Notes: a model not told the origin generated them from the letters alone. Counted from the first letter of the stretch, positions 51,700 through 61,290 are shown. The stretch: 64,000 bases of DNA from Marinobacterium iners DSM 11526 (GCF_900107855.1 NZ_FNRJ01000016.1:1-64000); one strand, 5' to 3'. Numbers and translations are program-made.

Positions 51700-52418
51700 A
51701 ACTGGACGACATCAAGAAGCTGCAGCAGAAAAAGTACCGCAGCGAGCTGGGCGCCTGTCTGGTTGAGGGCGAACATCTGGTACTGGAGCTGCAGCAGGTG
51801 TTGCAGCTCCGTCCCGAGCTGCAGGCCGCCGAACTGTATCTGACCGAAGAATACCGGGACTGGCCAACGCCGCTGGTCAAGCATGAAATCGGCAGTAAAC
51901 AGATGCGTGCCCTCAGCGCCACCAAGTCGCCACAGGGAATTCTGGCGGTGCTGCCCATCGATGCGATAAGGCCGGCATCTGCCGATGGCGATATCGCCAT
52001 CTATCTGCACGAAGTGCAGGACCCGGGCAATCTGGGCACAATTCTGCGCACCTTGGCCTGGTTTGGCGGCTTTCGCTGCCTGCTCAGTCCCAACAGCGTC
52101 GATCCGTTCAACCCCAAGGTGATTCGTGCCAGTATGGGGGCGATTTTCCACGTACCACTGGAACTGGATGTACCGCTGGAGAGCCTTGCTGAGCGTTATA
52201 AACGGATCGGTTGTCTCGACATGCAGGGGGAGCCGCTCAGCGCGCCCACTTTCAGCGAGTGTGACTGCTATCTGTTTGGCAACGAGGCACGCGGTGTGCC
52301 GCGTGAACAGCTCGATAGCCTGTCGGCATGCCCGTTCACCATTACGGGTTCAGGCCAGATCGAATCGCTCAATCTGGCAACGGCTGTCAGCTTGAGCGTC
52401 TACGAACGCAGGCGCTGA
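51696..52418 (+). CDS. TrmH/SpoU-family RNA 2'-O-ribose methyltransferase
   Basis: A 240-residue SPOUT enzyme. The N-terminal substrate-binding part is KLQQKKYRSELGACLVEGEHLVLE; the knotted SAM domain has LHEVQDPGNLGTILRTLAWFGG, YLFGNEARGVP and IESLNLATAVSLSVYE. It methylates a ribose in rRNA or tRNA; the exact target cannot be told from sequence. It is translationally coupled to the FAD-oxidoreductase gene through a four-base overlap. A hairpin spans its stop codon. Confidence 0.9.
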   Translation: MKLDDIKKLQQKKYRSELGACLVEGEHLVLELQQVLQLRPELQAAELYLTEEYRDWPTPLVKHEIGSKQMRALSATKSPQGILAVLPIDAIRPASADGDIAIYLHEVQDPGNLGTILRTLAWFGGFRCLLSPNSVDPFNPKVIRASMGAIFHVPLELDVPLESLAERYKRIGCLDMQGEPLSAPTFSECDCYLFGNEARGVPREQLDSLSACPFTITGSGQIESLNLATAVSLSVYERRR

Positions 52419-52440
52419 GGCGGTATTGCCGCAGCGCCTG
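52409..52440. terminator. stem-loop between convergent TrmH-type gene and msrAB
   Basis: CAGGCGCTG (52409-52417) pairs perfectly with CAGCGCCTG (52432-52440). The stem overlaps the TGA stop of the methyltransferase gene. There is no T-run, so it is a weak or rho-assisted terminator at best. Confidence 0.5.
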
Positions 52441-52449
52441 CCACGGGCC

Positions 52450-53601
52450 TCAGCGAACCGCGTCGATCCAGTCACCATAGCCCTGTGCTTCCATCTCCTC
52501 AAGCGGGATGAAACGCATGGCTGCCGAATTCATGCAGTAGCGCAGTCCGGTGGGTGCTGGACCATCATTGAATACATGGCCCAAGTGTGAATCGGCCAGT
52601 GCACTGCGAATTTCAGTTCGGGTCATAAACCATGAACGGTCCTCGTGCTCAGTGACCATGCCCTTGCTTATAGGCTGCGTAAAACTGGGCCAGCCAGTGC
52701 CGGATTTATACTTGTCGCGTGATGAGAACAGTGGCTCGCCTGAAATGACATCAACATAAATGCCGGGACGTTTTTCATCCCAATATTCATTTTCAAAGGC
52801 GCGTTCAGTACCATCCTCGCGTGCCACCTTGAACTGCTCCGGTGTCAGACGCTGACGCAGAACCTCATCCGAGGGGCGCTGATAGTCCTTCCCAGGTGGC
52901 CCCATCTCTGTACTGCCAGACTCGGCTTTAGTTGGGCGAAACTGGCTGAAGTCGAGTGTTTGATCATCCCCCCAGACTTGCTCGATAAACTGGTAACGCC
53001 CTGAGTTGTGGGTATAAAAGCGATACCGCACCGGGTTCTTTTTGTAGTAGTCCTGATGGTAGTCTTCTGCTTCGTAGAATGTGCTGAAGGGCGTGATCTC
53101 GATCACCACAGGTTTGTCATAGCGCCCCGATGCGGCCAAGATATCACGGGAGGATTCGGCAACCTGTCGCTGCTGATCATCATGATAGAAAATGGCCGGA
53201 CGATACTGTTGCCCACGGTCGACAAACTGGCCCTTGGCGTCGGTGGGGTCCATGAAACGCCAGAAGCCTTCTACAAGCCCCTTGTAGGTGATCAGGGTCG
53301 GATCATAGTAGACCTGTACAGCTTCGGTATGACCTGTGCTGCCTGAGGACACCTGTTCATAGGTTGGGTTTGGCTCGGTGCCGCCGCTGTAGCCTGAGAT
53401 GGTTTCAATAACACCGGGAATTTTTTCGAAGCCCTGCTCGACGCACCAGAAACAGCCTCCGGCAAAGGTTGCTACTTGATACTGCGACAGGTCAGGAGTA
53501 GCTGGGGTGTCAGCTGCGGTCAGCCGTGTTGATGCAAATACAGACAGTGCCAGCGCAAGTACGCCGCCAGCAAGGTATCCATTTCGGATCATCATGGGCA
53601 T
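52450..53601 (-). CDS. msrAB: periplasmic MsrA-MsrB fusion methionine sulfoxide reductase
   Basis: A 383-residue protein with an N-terminal signal segment (about residues 5-29). The MsrA domain (about 42-200) has catalytic GGCFWC and the [12 protein letters not shown] signature. The MsrB domain (about 245-375) has [21 protein letters not shown] and catalytic Cys in [11 protein letters not shown]. The MsrB part lacks the zinc-binding CxxC pairs. It resembles the A-B part of neisserial PilB without the thioredoxin-like domain. It would repair both methionine sulfoxide epimers in envelope proteins. No electron-donor gene is adjacent. It is divergent from the RND operon. Confidence 0.92.
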   Translation of the reverse strand: MPMMIRNGYLAGGVLALALSVFASTRLTAADTPATPDLSQYQVATFAGGCFWCVEQGFEKIPGVIETISGYSGGTEPNPTYEQVSSGSTGHTEAVQVYYDPTLITYKGLVEGFWRFMDPTDAKGQFVDRGQQYRPAIFYHDDQQRQVAESSRDILAASGRYDKPVVIEITPFSTFYEAEDYHQDYYKKNPVRYRFYTHNSGRYQFIEQVWGDDQTLDFSQFRPTKAESGSTEMGPPGKDYQRPSDEVLRQRLTPEQFKVAREDGTERAFENEYWDEKRPGIYVDVISGEPLFSSRDKYKSGTGWPSFTQPISKGMVTEHEDRSWFMTRTEIRSALADSHLGHVFNDGPAPTGLRYCMNSAAMRFIPLEEMEAQGYGDWIDAVR

Positions 53602-53752
53602 CTCCCGTTATGTTCTACTGCTTAGGACCTGCAACCGGCTAAAAGAGTTTCATGCTGCAGCGGACAACAGAGACCACTGATCGCCTAAAAGGCTTGATAT
53701 CAACAAGCTTTTACGTGGCCTGTCGTGAAAGTGTTTAGTCAGCATAGTCTGA

Positions 53753-53780
53753 TTTACATCCATACATGGATGAATGTAAA
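53753..53780. promoter_or_regulatory. operator-like palindrome upstream of RND pump genes
   Basis: TTTACATCCATACATGGATG (53753-53772) continuing to AATGTAAA (53773-53780) is a near-perfect 28-base palindrome about 45 bases before the adaptor gene. It shares ACATCNATACAT with the site before the pump's TetR gene (58,924-58,950), so it is the likely TetR operator. Confidence 0.7.
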
Positions 53781-53824
53781 ATACCCTATCTTTTCACTCT
53801 GCTTTTGGGAACGGGATTAACGTC

Positions 53825-54997
53825 ATGAAAACAGCTTTTCATACCGGTCGGGCAGTTTTGCTGGCTCTGGCGGCATCGCTGCTGGTGGCCTGTGGCAGCG
53901 ACGAAGCGCCTCAGAGTGCCGCCGCCCCCGGCGGGCAGGCACTTCCGCCGGTGACGACCGAAGTACTAACCGTCAAGCGACAGGATATTCCGCTACAAAA
54001 ATCATATTCATCATTGCTGCGCAGCGATGACGAAGTCACGTTAGTGGCGCGTGTGACTGGGGTGCTGGAAACGCGTCAGTTCGAGCAGGGTGACTGGGTT
54101 GAGCAGGGGGATCTGCTCTATACCATCGAGCCAGAGTTGTATCAGGCTCGCGTCAACGAACGGGCTGCAGACCTGAAAAGTGCCCAGGCAGAGCTGGACC
54201 GCGCCCGCCGCGATGCGGAGCGTTATCAGCAGCTACTCAGCCGTAATTCAGTCAGTCGTCAGCAGGTCGATCAGGCAGAGGCTGAACAGAGTGTTGCTCA
54301 GGCCCGTGTTGCTCAGGCAGAGGCGGCACTGGCCAGTGCACGTATTGACTTGAATTACACCCAGGTGAAGGCACCGGTTGCCGGCATGGTTGGACTCAGC
54401 CAGATCAATCTGGGCAATCTGGTTAATGCCGGTTCAGAACTGGTGACCATCACCCCGCTGGACCCGCTTGAAGTACGCTTCCAGCTACCCCAACGGGATG
54501 CCTTTGAGCTGCGCAAGCAGCTGGCTGTCGGAGAGACTGATATTCGAGAAATTCGGGCCTCGCTCCAGCTGGCTGGCAACAACGGTACCCAGTCCCTGAC
54601 TCTGCAAGGGCAGATGGACTTTCTGGGATCTCGAGTGGATGAGAGCACAAGTACTGTGCAGGCCTCTGCCCGCTTTGAAAACCCTGATGCACAGGTACTG
54701 CCGGGGCAGTTTGTGCGTGTCAGCATCGAAGGGCTGAAGCGTTTCAATGTGATTGCCGTGCCTGAAATTGCCGTTACTCAGGGGCTGATGGGGCCTCAGG
54801 TATTTGTAATTGATGAAGAAGGCAAGGCTCGTGCACAGGCGGTTCAGCTGGGTGAGATTGCCGGTGAATGGCAGATCATTCTCGAAGGGCTGGAAGAGGG
54901 TGTACAGGTTGTATCCGGTGATCCTTCCGATATCAAGCCGGGTACGCCGATCCAGGCAGCCGCCGATGAAGCGGCAGAGGAGGCGAACGCCGAATGA
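53825..54997 (+). CDS. RND efflux periplasmic adaptor (MexA/AcrA family)
   Basis: A 390-residue membrane fusion protein. The lipoprotein signal ends in LLVA-C (Cys at residue 23). The lipoyl halves are split by an alpha-hairpin (about residues 100-170, LKSAQAELDRARRDAERYQQLLSRNSVSRQQVDQAE). Beta-barrel and membrane-proximal domains follow (LNYTQVKAPVAGMVGLSQINLGNLV; VLPGQFVRVSIEG). It links the inner-membrane pump to an outer-membrane channel. It is translationally coupled to the permease gene (four-base overlap). An operator-like palindrome lies upstream. Confidence 0.94.
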   Translation: MKTAFHTGRAVLLALAASLLVACGSDEAPQSAAAPGGQALPPVTTEVLTVKRQDIPLQKSYSSLLRSDDEVTLVARVTGVLETRQFEQGDWVEQGDLLYTIEPELYQARVNERAADLKSAQAELDRARRDAERYQQLLSRNSVSRQQVDQAEAEQSVAQARVAQAEAALASARIDLNYTQVKAPVAGMVGLSQINLGNLVNAGSELVTITPLDPLEVRFQLPQRDAFELRKQLAVGETDIREIRASLQLAGNNGTQSLTLQGQMDFLGSRVDESTSTVQASARFENPDAQVLPGQFVRVSIEGLKRFNVIAVPEIAVTQGLMGPQVFVIDEEGKARAQAVQLGEIAGEWQIILEGLEEGVQVVSGDPSDIKPGTPIQAAADEAAEEANAE

Positions 54998-57900
54998 ATT
55001 TCTCCAATTTCTTCATCGGTCGGCCGATCTTTGCCACGGTGCTGGCAATTATCCTGACCCTGGTCGGGGTTGTCAGCATGCGCGTGCTGCCAATCGAGCA
55101 GTATCCCAGTGTGGTTCCCCCCACAGTGTCGGTGGAAGCGCGCTTCCCCGGTGCCAATGCCGAGACCGTGGCCCAGACCGTGGCAGCCCCACTGGCCGAG
55201 GCAATCAACGGGGTCGAGAACATGTTGTACATGACCTCGACCAGTGCCGACAACGGTATCATGAGCCTGAGCGTGGCGTTTGATATCGGCACTGATGGTG
55301 ATACCAACACCATCAACGTCAATAACCGTGTGCAGGGTGCGCTGTCGCAGCTGCCCGAACAGGTACAGGCGCAGGGGGTGACGGTCAAGTTGCGCTCCAG
55401 CTCCATCCTGATGGTAGTGGCGATGATTTCGCCCCAGGGTGACTACGACAACATCTACATGCAGAACTACGCCACCCTGAATGTACTGGACGAGTTGCGT
55501 CAGGTGCCGGGTGTGGGTGAAGCGGAGGTGCTCGGTGGTGGCAAGTTCGCCATGCGCATCTGGATGGACCCCGATAAGCTGGCGCAGTATGACCTGACAC
55601 CAACTGAAGTGGCAGCCGCAATTCGGTCGCAGAATACCGAAGTGCCGGCAGGCAGTCTGGCGGCAACACCCAACGCGAATCCGCGTGCCTATACCTATAC
55701 CGTGACGGCGGGTGGACGCCTGTCCAGTGCGGATGATTTCCGTAATATTTTCCTGCGCACCAATGCTGACGGTTCGGCGCTATTGTTGAAAGATGTGGCG
55801 CGTATCGAGCTGGGCGCCTCATTCTACGGTATCGATGCACGTCTTGATGGGGCCGGTATGACGCCCATTATCATCAACCAGCAGCCGGGCGCCAATGCGC
55901 TGGAAACATCACTGGCGGTCAAGGCCAAGATGGAAGAGCTGGCAGGACGCTTTCCGCCGGGTCTGGATTACGTAGTACCGTACGACACCACGCTGTTTAT
56001 CAGTTCATCCGTTGAAACCGTGGTGACGACCTTCATCGAGGCGTTCCTGATCGTTGGCGTGATTCTGTTCGTGTTCCTGCAGAACTGGCGCTTTACCGTG
56101 ATCGCCATGTCGGTGGTGCCGGTGTCGGTTATCGCAACCTTTGCCGGCTTCTATCTTTTCGGCTTCTCAATCAACCTGCTGACATTGTTTGCGCTGGTGC
56201 TGTCGATCGGGATCGTTGTGGACGATGCCATTCTGGTGGTGGAAAACGTTGAGCGTGTGTTGAGTGAAGATGATGACATCAGCGTGCGTAATGCCACCAT
56301 CCGAGCAATGAAAGAGGTGGGCGGCCCGGTTATTGCGACTTCGCTTATCATGGCGGCCGTGTTTGTGCCGGTAGCGTTCCTGGGCGGTTTTACCGGCCAG
56401 ATCTACCAACAGTTTGCCCTGACGGTGGCGATCTCGGTTGGTTTTTCGGCCCTGATGGCACTGACCTTTACACCGGCACTGTCGGCCATTTTCATCAAAC
56501 ACAAGCCGCGTTTCGAAGGTTCGGGTGTGTTGCACGTATTGCATGCGCCACTTCGCCTGTTTGATCGCGTGTTTGCGGCTGTTACAACTGCCTATGTCTG
56601 GATCGTTAAGCTGCTGGTACAGCGTTGGGTGCTTGCACTGGCGCTGACCGCTGCGTTCAGTGCCGGTTCCTGGTGGATGTTCAGCACGACGCCGACTTCT
56701 TTGGTACCGGAAACGGATCAGGGGATTGCGTTGGTCAGTGTTCAGCTGCCCGATGCCGCTTCACTGGATCGAACCAGTCAGTACATGGGTAAGCTGAGTG
56801 AGGAGATCGAGCAGATCCCCGGCGTTAATCATGTCGTGTCAATTGCAGGCTATGACATCCTTTCCAGTGCGGTTAACACCGCTCGGGGTATCATGTTCAT
56901 TAGTCTGGTGCCCTGGGAAGAGCGTGAACTGACAGTTGACCGGCTGGTGGGCCAGGTAATGCAGTTGGGTGCACAGATTGACGGTGGTAGTGCCATCGCC
57001 TTCAACATGCCGCCGATTATGGGACTCTCAACAACAGGCGGTTTTACCGGCTATCTGCAGTCCTTTGGCGGTGCCAGCTCGGAAGAGCTGTACATGGCAT
57101 CGGTGAAAGTGATGCAGGCCGCCGCCCAGAATCCTGCGCTGCAGCGGGTATTCACCACCTTCAATGTGAATGTACCTTCGTTCCGCGCCAACATCGACCA
57201 GCAGAAAGCCCTGAGCTACGGGGTGCCACTGACCGATCTGAACGCAACCCTGTCGAATACGCTGGGTAACGGTTTTGTGAACTATTTCAGCTATCAAAAC
57301 CGCAACTTCCAGGTGTATCTGCAGAACGAGGACGAGTACCGTGATGAGCCCGAAGATATCAATAATATCTTTGTGCGCGCCGGAAATGGCGAACGGATTC
57401 CTCTGTCCGAGTTCGTGACGCTGGAACGTCAGGTTGGTCCGGCGGTGGTATCCCGTTTCGGCGTCTATCTGGGTGCCCAGTTCCAGGGCGGACCGGCACC
57501 GGGATACAGCTCGGCTCAGGCCATAGCTGCCATGAACGAGATTGTACAGCAGGAGCTGGGTGACAACTGGGGCATGGGCTGGACCGGTACGGCCTATCAG
57601 GAAACAACCCTGGGGAATACGGCTTCCATGGCGATCATCTTCGGTATTCTGATGATGTTCCTGATTCTGGCGGCACAGTACGAAAGCTGGTCCCTGCCAT
57701 TGGCGGTTATGACCGCCACGCCGTTTGCCTTTTTTGGTGCCATCGGCGGGATTGTGCTGAGGGGACTGGAAGTGTCCGTCTATGTCGAGATCGGCCTGTT
57801 AGTGGTGGTGGGGCTTGCCGCGAAAAACGCCATTCTGATCGTGGAATTCGCCGAACTGCAGCGCAGGGAGTTGGGCAAATCAATTCATGAAGCGGCTGTT

Positions 57901-58155
57901 ACCGCAGCTGAGTTGCGTTTCCGCCCAATCGTTATGACCTCTTTTGCCTTTATTCTCGGTACCCTGCCGTTGGCACTGGCCAGCGGTGCCAGCGATGTGA
58001 GCAGTCATCATATCGGTACGGCGGTGTCGGTCGGTATGGCGTCGGTGGCGATCATTTCCAGCTGCTTCGTGCCGAGTTTCTACGCCATGATTGCACATGT
58101 GTCTGACTGGCTCAGACGCAAGCGTGGTGTGGCTGAGTCAAATACGGCTCACTGA
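54994..58155 (+). CDS. RND multidrug efflux permease (MexB/AcrB, HAE1 family)
   Basis: A 1053-residue permease of normal length with 12 membrane helices and two large periplasmic loops. The start is MNFSNFFIGRPIFATVLAIILTLVG. The proton-relay Asp pair is present in SIGIVVDDAILVVENVER (helix 4), and the relay Lys in VGLAAKNAILIVEFAELQRR (helix 10). It expels hydrophobic drugs, solvents or bile-like compounds. No outer-membrane channel gene follows, so it must borrow a TolC/OprM protein encoded elsewhere. A strong terminator ends the operon. Confidence 0.96.
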   Translation: MNFSNFFIGRPIFATVLAIILTLVGVVSMRVLPIEQYPSVVPPTVSVEARFPGANAETVAQTVAAPLAEAINGVENMLYMTSTSADNGIMSLSVAFDIGTDGDTNTINVNNRVQGALSQLPEQVQAQGVTVKLRSSSILMVVAMISPQGDYDNIYMQNYATLNVLDELRQVPGVGEAEVLGGGKFAMRIWMDPDKLAQYDLTPTEVAAAIRSQNTEVPAGSLAATPNANPRAYTYTVTAGGRLSSADDFRNIFLRTNADGSALLLKDVARIELGASFYGIDARLDGAGMTPIIINQQPGANALETSLAVKAKMEELAGRFPPGLDYVVPYDTTLFISSSVETVVTTFIEAFLIVGVILFVFLQNWRFTVIAMSVVPVSVIATFAGFYLFGFSINLLTLFALVLSIGIVVDDAILVVENVERVLSEDDDISVRNATIRAMKEVGGPVIATSLIMAAVFVPVAFLGGFTGQIYQQFALTVAISVGFSALMALTFTPALSAIFIKHKPRFEGSGVLHVLHAPLRLFDRVFAAVTTAYVWIVKLLVQRWVLALALTAAFSAGSWWMFSTTPTSLVPETDQGIALVSVQLPDAASLDRTSQYMGKLSEEIEQIPGVNHVVSIAGYDILSSAVNTARGIMFISLVPWEERELTVDRLVGQVMQLGAQIDGGSAIAFNMPPIMGLSTTGGFTGYLQSFGGASSEELYMASVKVMQAAAQNPALQRVFTTFNVNVPSFRANIDQQKALSYGVPLTDLNATLSNTLGNGFVNYFSYQNRNFQVYLQNEDEYRDEPEDINNIFVRAGNGERIPLSEFVTLERQVGPAVVSRFGVYLGAQFQGGPAPGYSSAQAIAAMNEIVQQELGDNWGMGWTGTAYQETTLGNTASMAIIFGILMMFLILAAQYESWSLPLAVMTATPFAFFGAIGGIVLRGLEVSVYVEIGLLVVVGLAAKNAILIVEFAELQRRELGKSIHEAAVTAAELRFRPIVMTSFAFILGTLPLALASGASDVSSHHIGTAVSVGMASVAIISSCFVPSFYAMIAHVSDWLRRKRGVAESNTAH

Positions 58156-58172
58156 CCTTCAGGTTAAACTGG

Positions 58173-58207
58173 AAAAAGGCGCTCTCCTTCGGGACGGCGC
58201 CTTTTTT
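58173..58207. terminator. bidirectional rho-independent terminator
   Basis: AAAAAGGCGC (58173-58182) pairs with GCGCCTTTTT (58197-58206), with a TTTTTT run on the + strand and AAAAA on the other side. It serves the RND operon and the convergent TetR gene. Confidence 0.9.
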
Positions 58208-58245
58208 ATTGCACGATTATGGGAGCAGGGGGTAAACCGTACGAT

Positions 58246-58854
58246 TCAGCGGTGGGTCATCAGCCCAATCAGGTGGGAAATTAGTGTCTCACCACGGCTG
58301 AGGATAGAGTACGCGTCAGGTTTGCGCAGCCAATCATGAAACAGGCCGGAGAGACAGGTATTCATCAAATCGGCAGCCACCTCTGGTGCAACTGAAAGCT
58401 CCTGCTGATCCGCGGCGAGGGCGAAATAACGCAGCAGAGCCTCATGAATGTCACAGGCGATCTCTTCCTGCATGGTGATAGGGTCGATATCACTGAAAAA
58501 TTCGCAGCGGTACAACAGAATGGAGTGCACACGCGTATAGCGGGGCTGCTCAAGTCGTGCCAGACCCTTGAGGCAGGCCAGGCGAATTGCGTTCAGTGGG
58601 GACTCGGTCAGTGCAGGATCATCAATCTCCTGCACCAGTTCATCAAACGGCATTCGCACCCGTTCCAGCATGGCCCGGAACAGGTCAGCCTTGTTCTTGA
58701 AATGCCAATAGACAGCACCGCGTGTCATGCCAGCATGACGGGCAATCTGTTCCAGTGTGGTACGTGCTACACCATGAGCCATGAACATCTCTTCTGCTGC
58801 ATCAATCAACGCTTCGCGCGTGGCTGCTGCTTCGGCTTTGGTGCGTCTAGCCAT
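58246..58854 (-). CDS. TetR-family repressor (AcrR/TtgR-like)
   Basis: A 202-residue regulator: MARRTKAEAAATREALIDAAEEMFMAHGVARTTLEQIARHAGMTRGAVYWHFKNKADLFRAML is the DNA-binding domain typical of the AcrR/TtgR/MexR-like repressors of RND pumps. The C-terminal ligand domain resembles TetR_C (AcrR). It is convergent with the pump operon. Its own upstream region has a palindrome resembling the one before the pump genes, which suggests it represses both units. I chose the ATG at 58,854 from family homology. Confidence 0.92.
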   Translation of the reverse strand: MARRTKAEAAATREALIDAAEEMFMAHGVARTTLEQIARHAGMTRGAVYWHFKNKADLFRAMLERVRMPFDELVQEIDDPALTESPLNAIRLACLKGLARLEQPRYTRVHSILLYRCEFFSDIDPITMQEEIACDIHEALLRYFALAADQQELSVAPEVAADLMNTCLSGLFHDWLRKPDAYSILSRGETLISHLIGLMTHR

Positions 58855-58923
58855 AGCTGTAAAGAACCCCAACTCAAATCGTTGAAAAATGAACCATTAT
58901 TTTATCGTATCGGCGGTATAAAA

Positions 58924-58950
58924 ACATCGATACATTTGTAGATGTATGTA
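58924..58950. promoter_or_regulatory. operator-like site upstream of the TetR gene
   Basis: ACATCGATACATTTGTAG (58924-58941) followed by ATGTATGTA. It contains the palindrome TACATTTGTAGATGTA and shares ACATCNATACAT with the site at 53,753-53,780. It lies 70-96 bases before the TetR start, between the TetR gene and the divergent PepSY gene, so it may affect both. Confidence 0.65.
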
Positions 58951-59072
58951 TATTCGACAGCCACTGGTCAGATTTACGTATCTTTACGCACCTTAATCTT
59001 TGTTTAAGTCAGGCTCAGTTAAAATAGAGGTCAACTGACTGAATCAGTGGCCGCTATGGCTAAGGATGGTGA

Positions 59073-61235
59073 ATGATGAGATCGTACCTGCTGCAGGTGC
59101 ACCGTTGGCTTGCTCTGCTCCTGACCCCCTTGTTTTTGTTGATTACGTTGACCGGTATGGTGCTGGCGCTCAAGCCTGTGCTGGCCGATCTTTCGGCACC
59201 GCCTTACACCGGGGCTGTTGAGGTTAGCCAGGTGCAGGCTTTACTGGAAAGTGCGTCTGCCGATGGGCCGGTTGTCGCCATCGAACGCAGTGCAACGTCC
59301 GGTCAATGGGTTATACCTGCGCTGGGTGAGTACCGCCTGAGCGATGGAGTGCGTGTTGGTCCCAGTGAGACGTCCGGTGGGGCGTTCTTTGACTGGATCA
59401 AAGATCTGCACAAGGATCTGCTGGTTGATGCCGGATGGTTGGTGGAGTGGGCGACTTGGGCAATGCTGGCAATAGTAGTGGCTGGTATTTTGTTGGGCTG
59501 GCCAAAGTTCAAGCAGTCACTGCTGGGCTGGCACCAATTCCTGGGTGTGTGGCTGTTTCCGTTAGTCCTGCTACTGCCGTTGACCGGTATTCTGATGACC
59601 TTGCATGTAGCACGTCCTGATCTGGGCCTGCAGCGCGGGGCGGAGCCCACCCCGTTGCAACAGGGTCTGGAGCAGGCGGCGGGCGAGCATAACCTGTCGG
59701 GGTTGATCAGTGCGCGTGGTTTCAAGTCAGGTTCGTTGTTGATCGAAACCGAGGAAGCCATGTTGGTGGTCAGTGGCGATCAGGCGACTCCCATCGATTT
59801 GTCCTCCAACTGGCCCAAAATGTTACATGAAGGGCTTTGGGGTGGTTGGGTATCCGGGCTTTTCAACATGCTGGTTGGGATGCTCGTTATGGGGCTGACG
59901 CTGACAGGGTTCATCAGCTGGTTGAGGCGTCGACAAGCCGCTCGTATCAGCGATATCCGTTCAGGTGCAGAGGTACTTATCGTCTTTGCCAGTCAGACCG
60001 GCACAGCTCAGGGCTTGGCCACTGCAACCGCAGCCACTTTTGAAAAGTCAGGGATTATTGCCGACCAGGGATCGATTGCCGTGTTTCCTGCCAGTAAGTG
60101 GCATGCTTACCAACAGGTGCTGGTGATCTGTTCGACTACCGGTGAAGGTGAGCTACCGGATAATGCCCGTAGCTGGGTGAGCGGAATCAAAGCCAGGCAG
60201 CTGGAAGGCGTGTCATTCAGTCTTTTGGCACTGGGTGATCGCCGCTATACCCATTTTTGTGCCGGTGGCCAGCGCTTGCGGACTGAGTTGATCAAGGCTG
60301 GTGCCCATGAACGACTGACTTTGCACGAGGTGGATGGTGACCCCGCCGTTGGTTGGCAGCAATGGTTGCGACAGCTCGCCGAGTACAACAACTGGAACCT
60401 GCAGATCGGTGGTATGGCCGTGCAACGGCAACGGTGTGAGGCGACACTGATTGAGCGCACCCGTCTGGATACTCCGATGGGTGACGATAGCCCTCACAGT
60501 TACAGCCTGACGTTTGCCGTGCCGGAAAGTACCCGTTTTGCCCCCGGTGACCTGTTCCAGTTTCAGCCCCGACCTGATGCAGAGCCGCGCACCTACTCAA
60601 TCGGTTCGGATTATGAGACAAGCCCCGGCAAGGTGCGCCTGACGGTAGGGTTGCTGCGATATGAAACTGAACAGGGTAATGAGGTTCTGGGTCTCGGCAG
60701 CAGTGAACTCTGTTTGAACTGGCCGCTGAACGAATCACGGAGTGTCGAACTGGTGGCTCATCCGGGGTTCAATCCGCCTCAGAACTCAGAGCATCCGATG
60801 ATCCTAGTAGCGACTGGTTGTGGCATTGCACCCTTTATCGGATTTCTTGAGGCGCGCGCTGCCACGGATCGAAAGGGACCGGTTTGGCTGCTGTTTGGTA
60901 ACCGTCACGAGAAAGGTGACTTCCTGTATGGAGAGCAGATCAAGGCGCTCAAAGAGCAGGGCGTTATCACCAATCTTGATACCGTCTTCTCTCGTGATGG
61001 TGGTGATCAACGCTATATCACCGAGCGGATTGAACACCGGGGTGATCAACTGCTGGAATGGATCAACCGGGGTGCCAACCTGTATATCTGTGGTCGCGCA
61101 TCTACGCTGGGGAGGGGGATCGACGGCGTGCTGATGCAGTTACTGCAACGCAAGGGGGCCAGCAAGGCTGAAGCAGAGGCTGAAATGGCACGCTGGGTCA
61201 ACGAAGGCATCATGCACCGCGACCTTTTCGACTGA
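59073..61235 (+). CDS. PepSY-flavodoxin-FAD/NADPH reductase fusion
   Basis: A 720-residue inner-membrane flavoprotein. The PepSY_TM part (about residues 1-290) has four helices with His residues in VHRWLALL, LHKDLLVD, WHQFLGVW and LHEGLWGG that could bind heme. A flavodoxin domain follows (about 300-440, VLIVFASQTGTAQGLA), then a ferredoxin-reductase-type FAD/NAD domain (about 460-715: RTYSIGSDYE; ATGCGIAPFIGFLEAR; LYICGRASTLGRGIDGVL). The second half resembles sulfite reductase alpha subunit (CysJ). Known relatives are linked to ferric-siderophore reduction; electrons would pass from NADPH via FAD and FMN to the membrane part. RBS AAGGATGG. Confidence 0.9.
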   Translation: MMRSYLLQVHRWLALLLTPLFLLITLTGMVLALKPVLADLSAPPYTGAVEVSQVQALLESASADGPVVAIERSATSGQWVIPALGEYRLSDGVRVGPSETSGGAFFDWIKDLHKDLLVDAGWLVEWATWAMLAIVVAGILLGWPKFKQSLLGWHQFLGVWLFPLVLLLPLTGILMTLHVARPDLGLQRGAEPTPLQQGLEQAAGEHNLSGLISARGFKSGSLLIETEEAMLVVSGDQATPIDLSSNWPKMLHEGLWGGWVSGLFNMLVGMLVMGLTLTGFISWLRRRQAARISDIRSGAEVLIVFASQTGTAQGLATATAATFEKSGIIADQGSIAVFPASKWHAYQQVLVICSTTGEGELPDNARSWVSGIKARQLEGVSFSLLALGDRRYTHFCAGGQRLRTELIKAGAHERLTLHEVDGDPAVGWQQWLRQLAEYNNWNLQIGGMAVQRQRCEATLIERTRLDTPMGDDSPHSYSLTFAVPESTRFAPGDLFQFQPRPDAEPRTYSIGSDYETSPGKVRLTVGLLRYETEQGNEVLGLGSSELCLNWPLNESRSVELVAHPGFNPPQNSEHPMILVATGCGIAPFIGFLEARAATDRKGPVWLLFGNRHEKGDFLYGEQIKALKEQGVITNLDTVFSRDGGDQRYITERIEHRGDQLLEWINRGANLYICGRASTLGRGIDGVLMQLLQRKGASKAEAEAEMARWVNEGIMHRDLFD

Positions 61236-61268
61236 ATGACATGCACTCGGTCAAGTCTGGCCGATAAA

Positions 61269-61290
61269 GCTGCCCCACAGGGGCAGCATT
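61269..61290 (+). terminator. stem-loop after the PepSY-reductase gene
   Basis: GCTGCCCC (61269-61276) pairs with GGGGCAGC (61280-61287), loop ACA, followed by ATTTCC. A probable but weak terminator. Confidence 0.6.
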
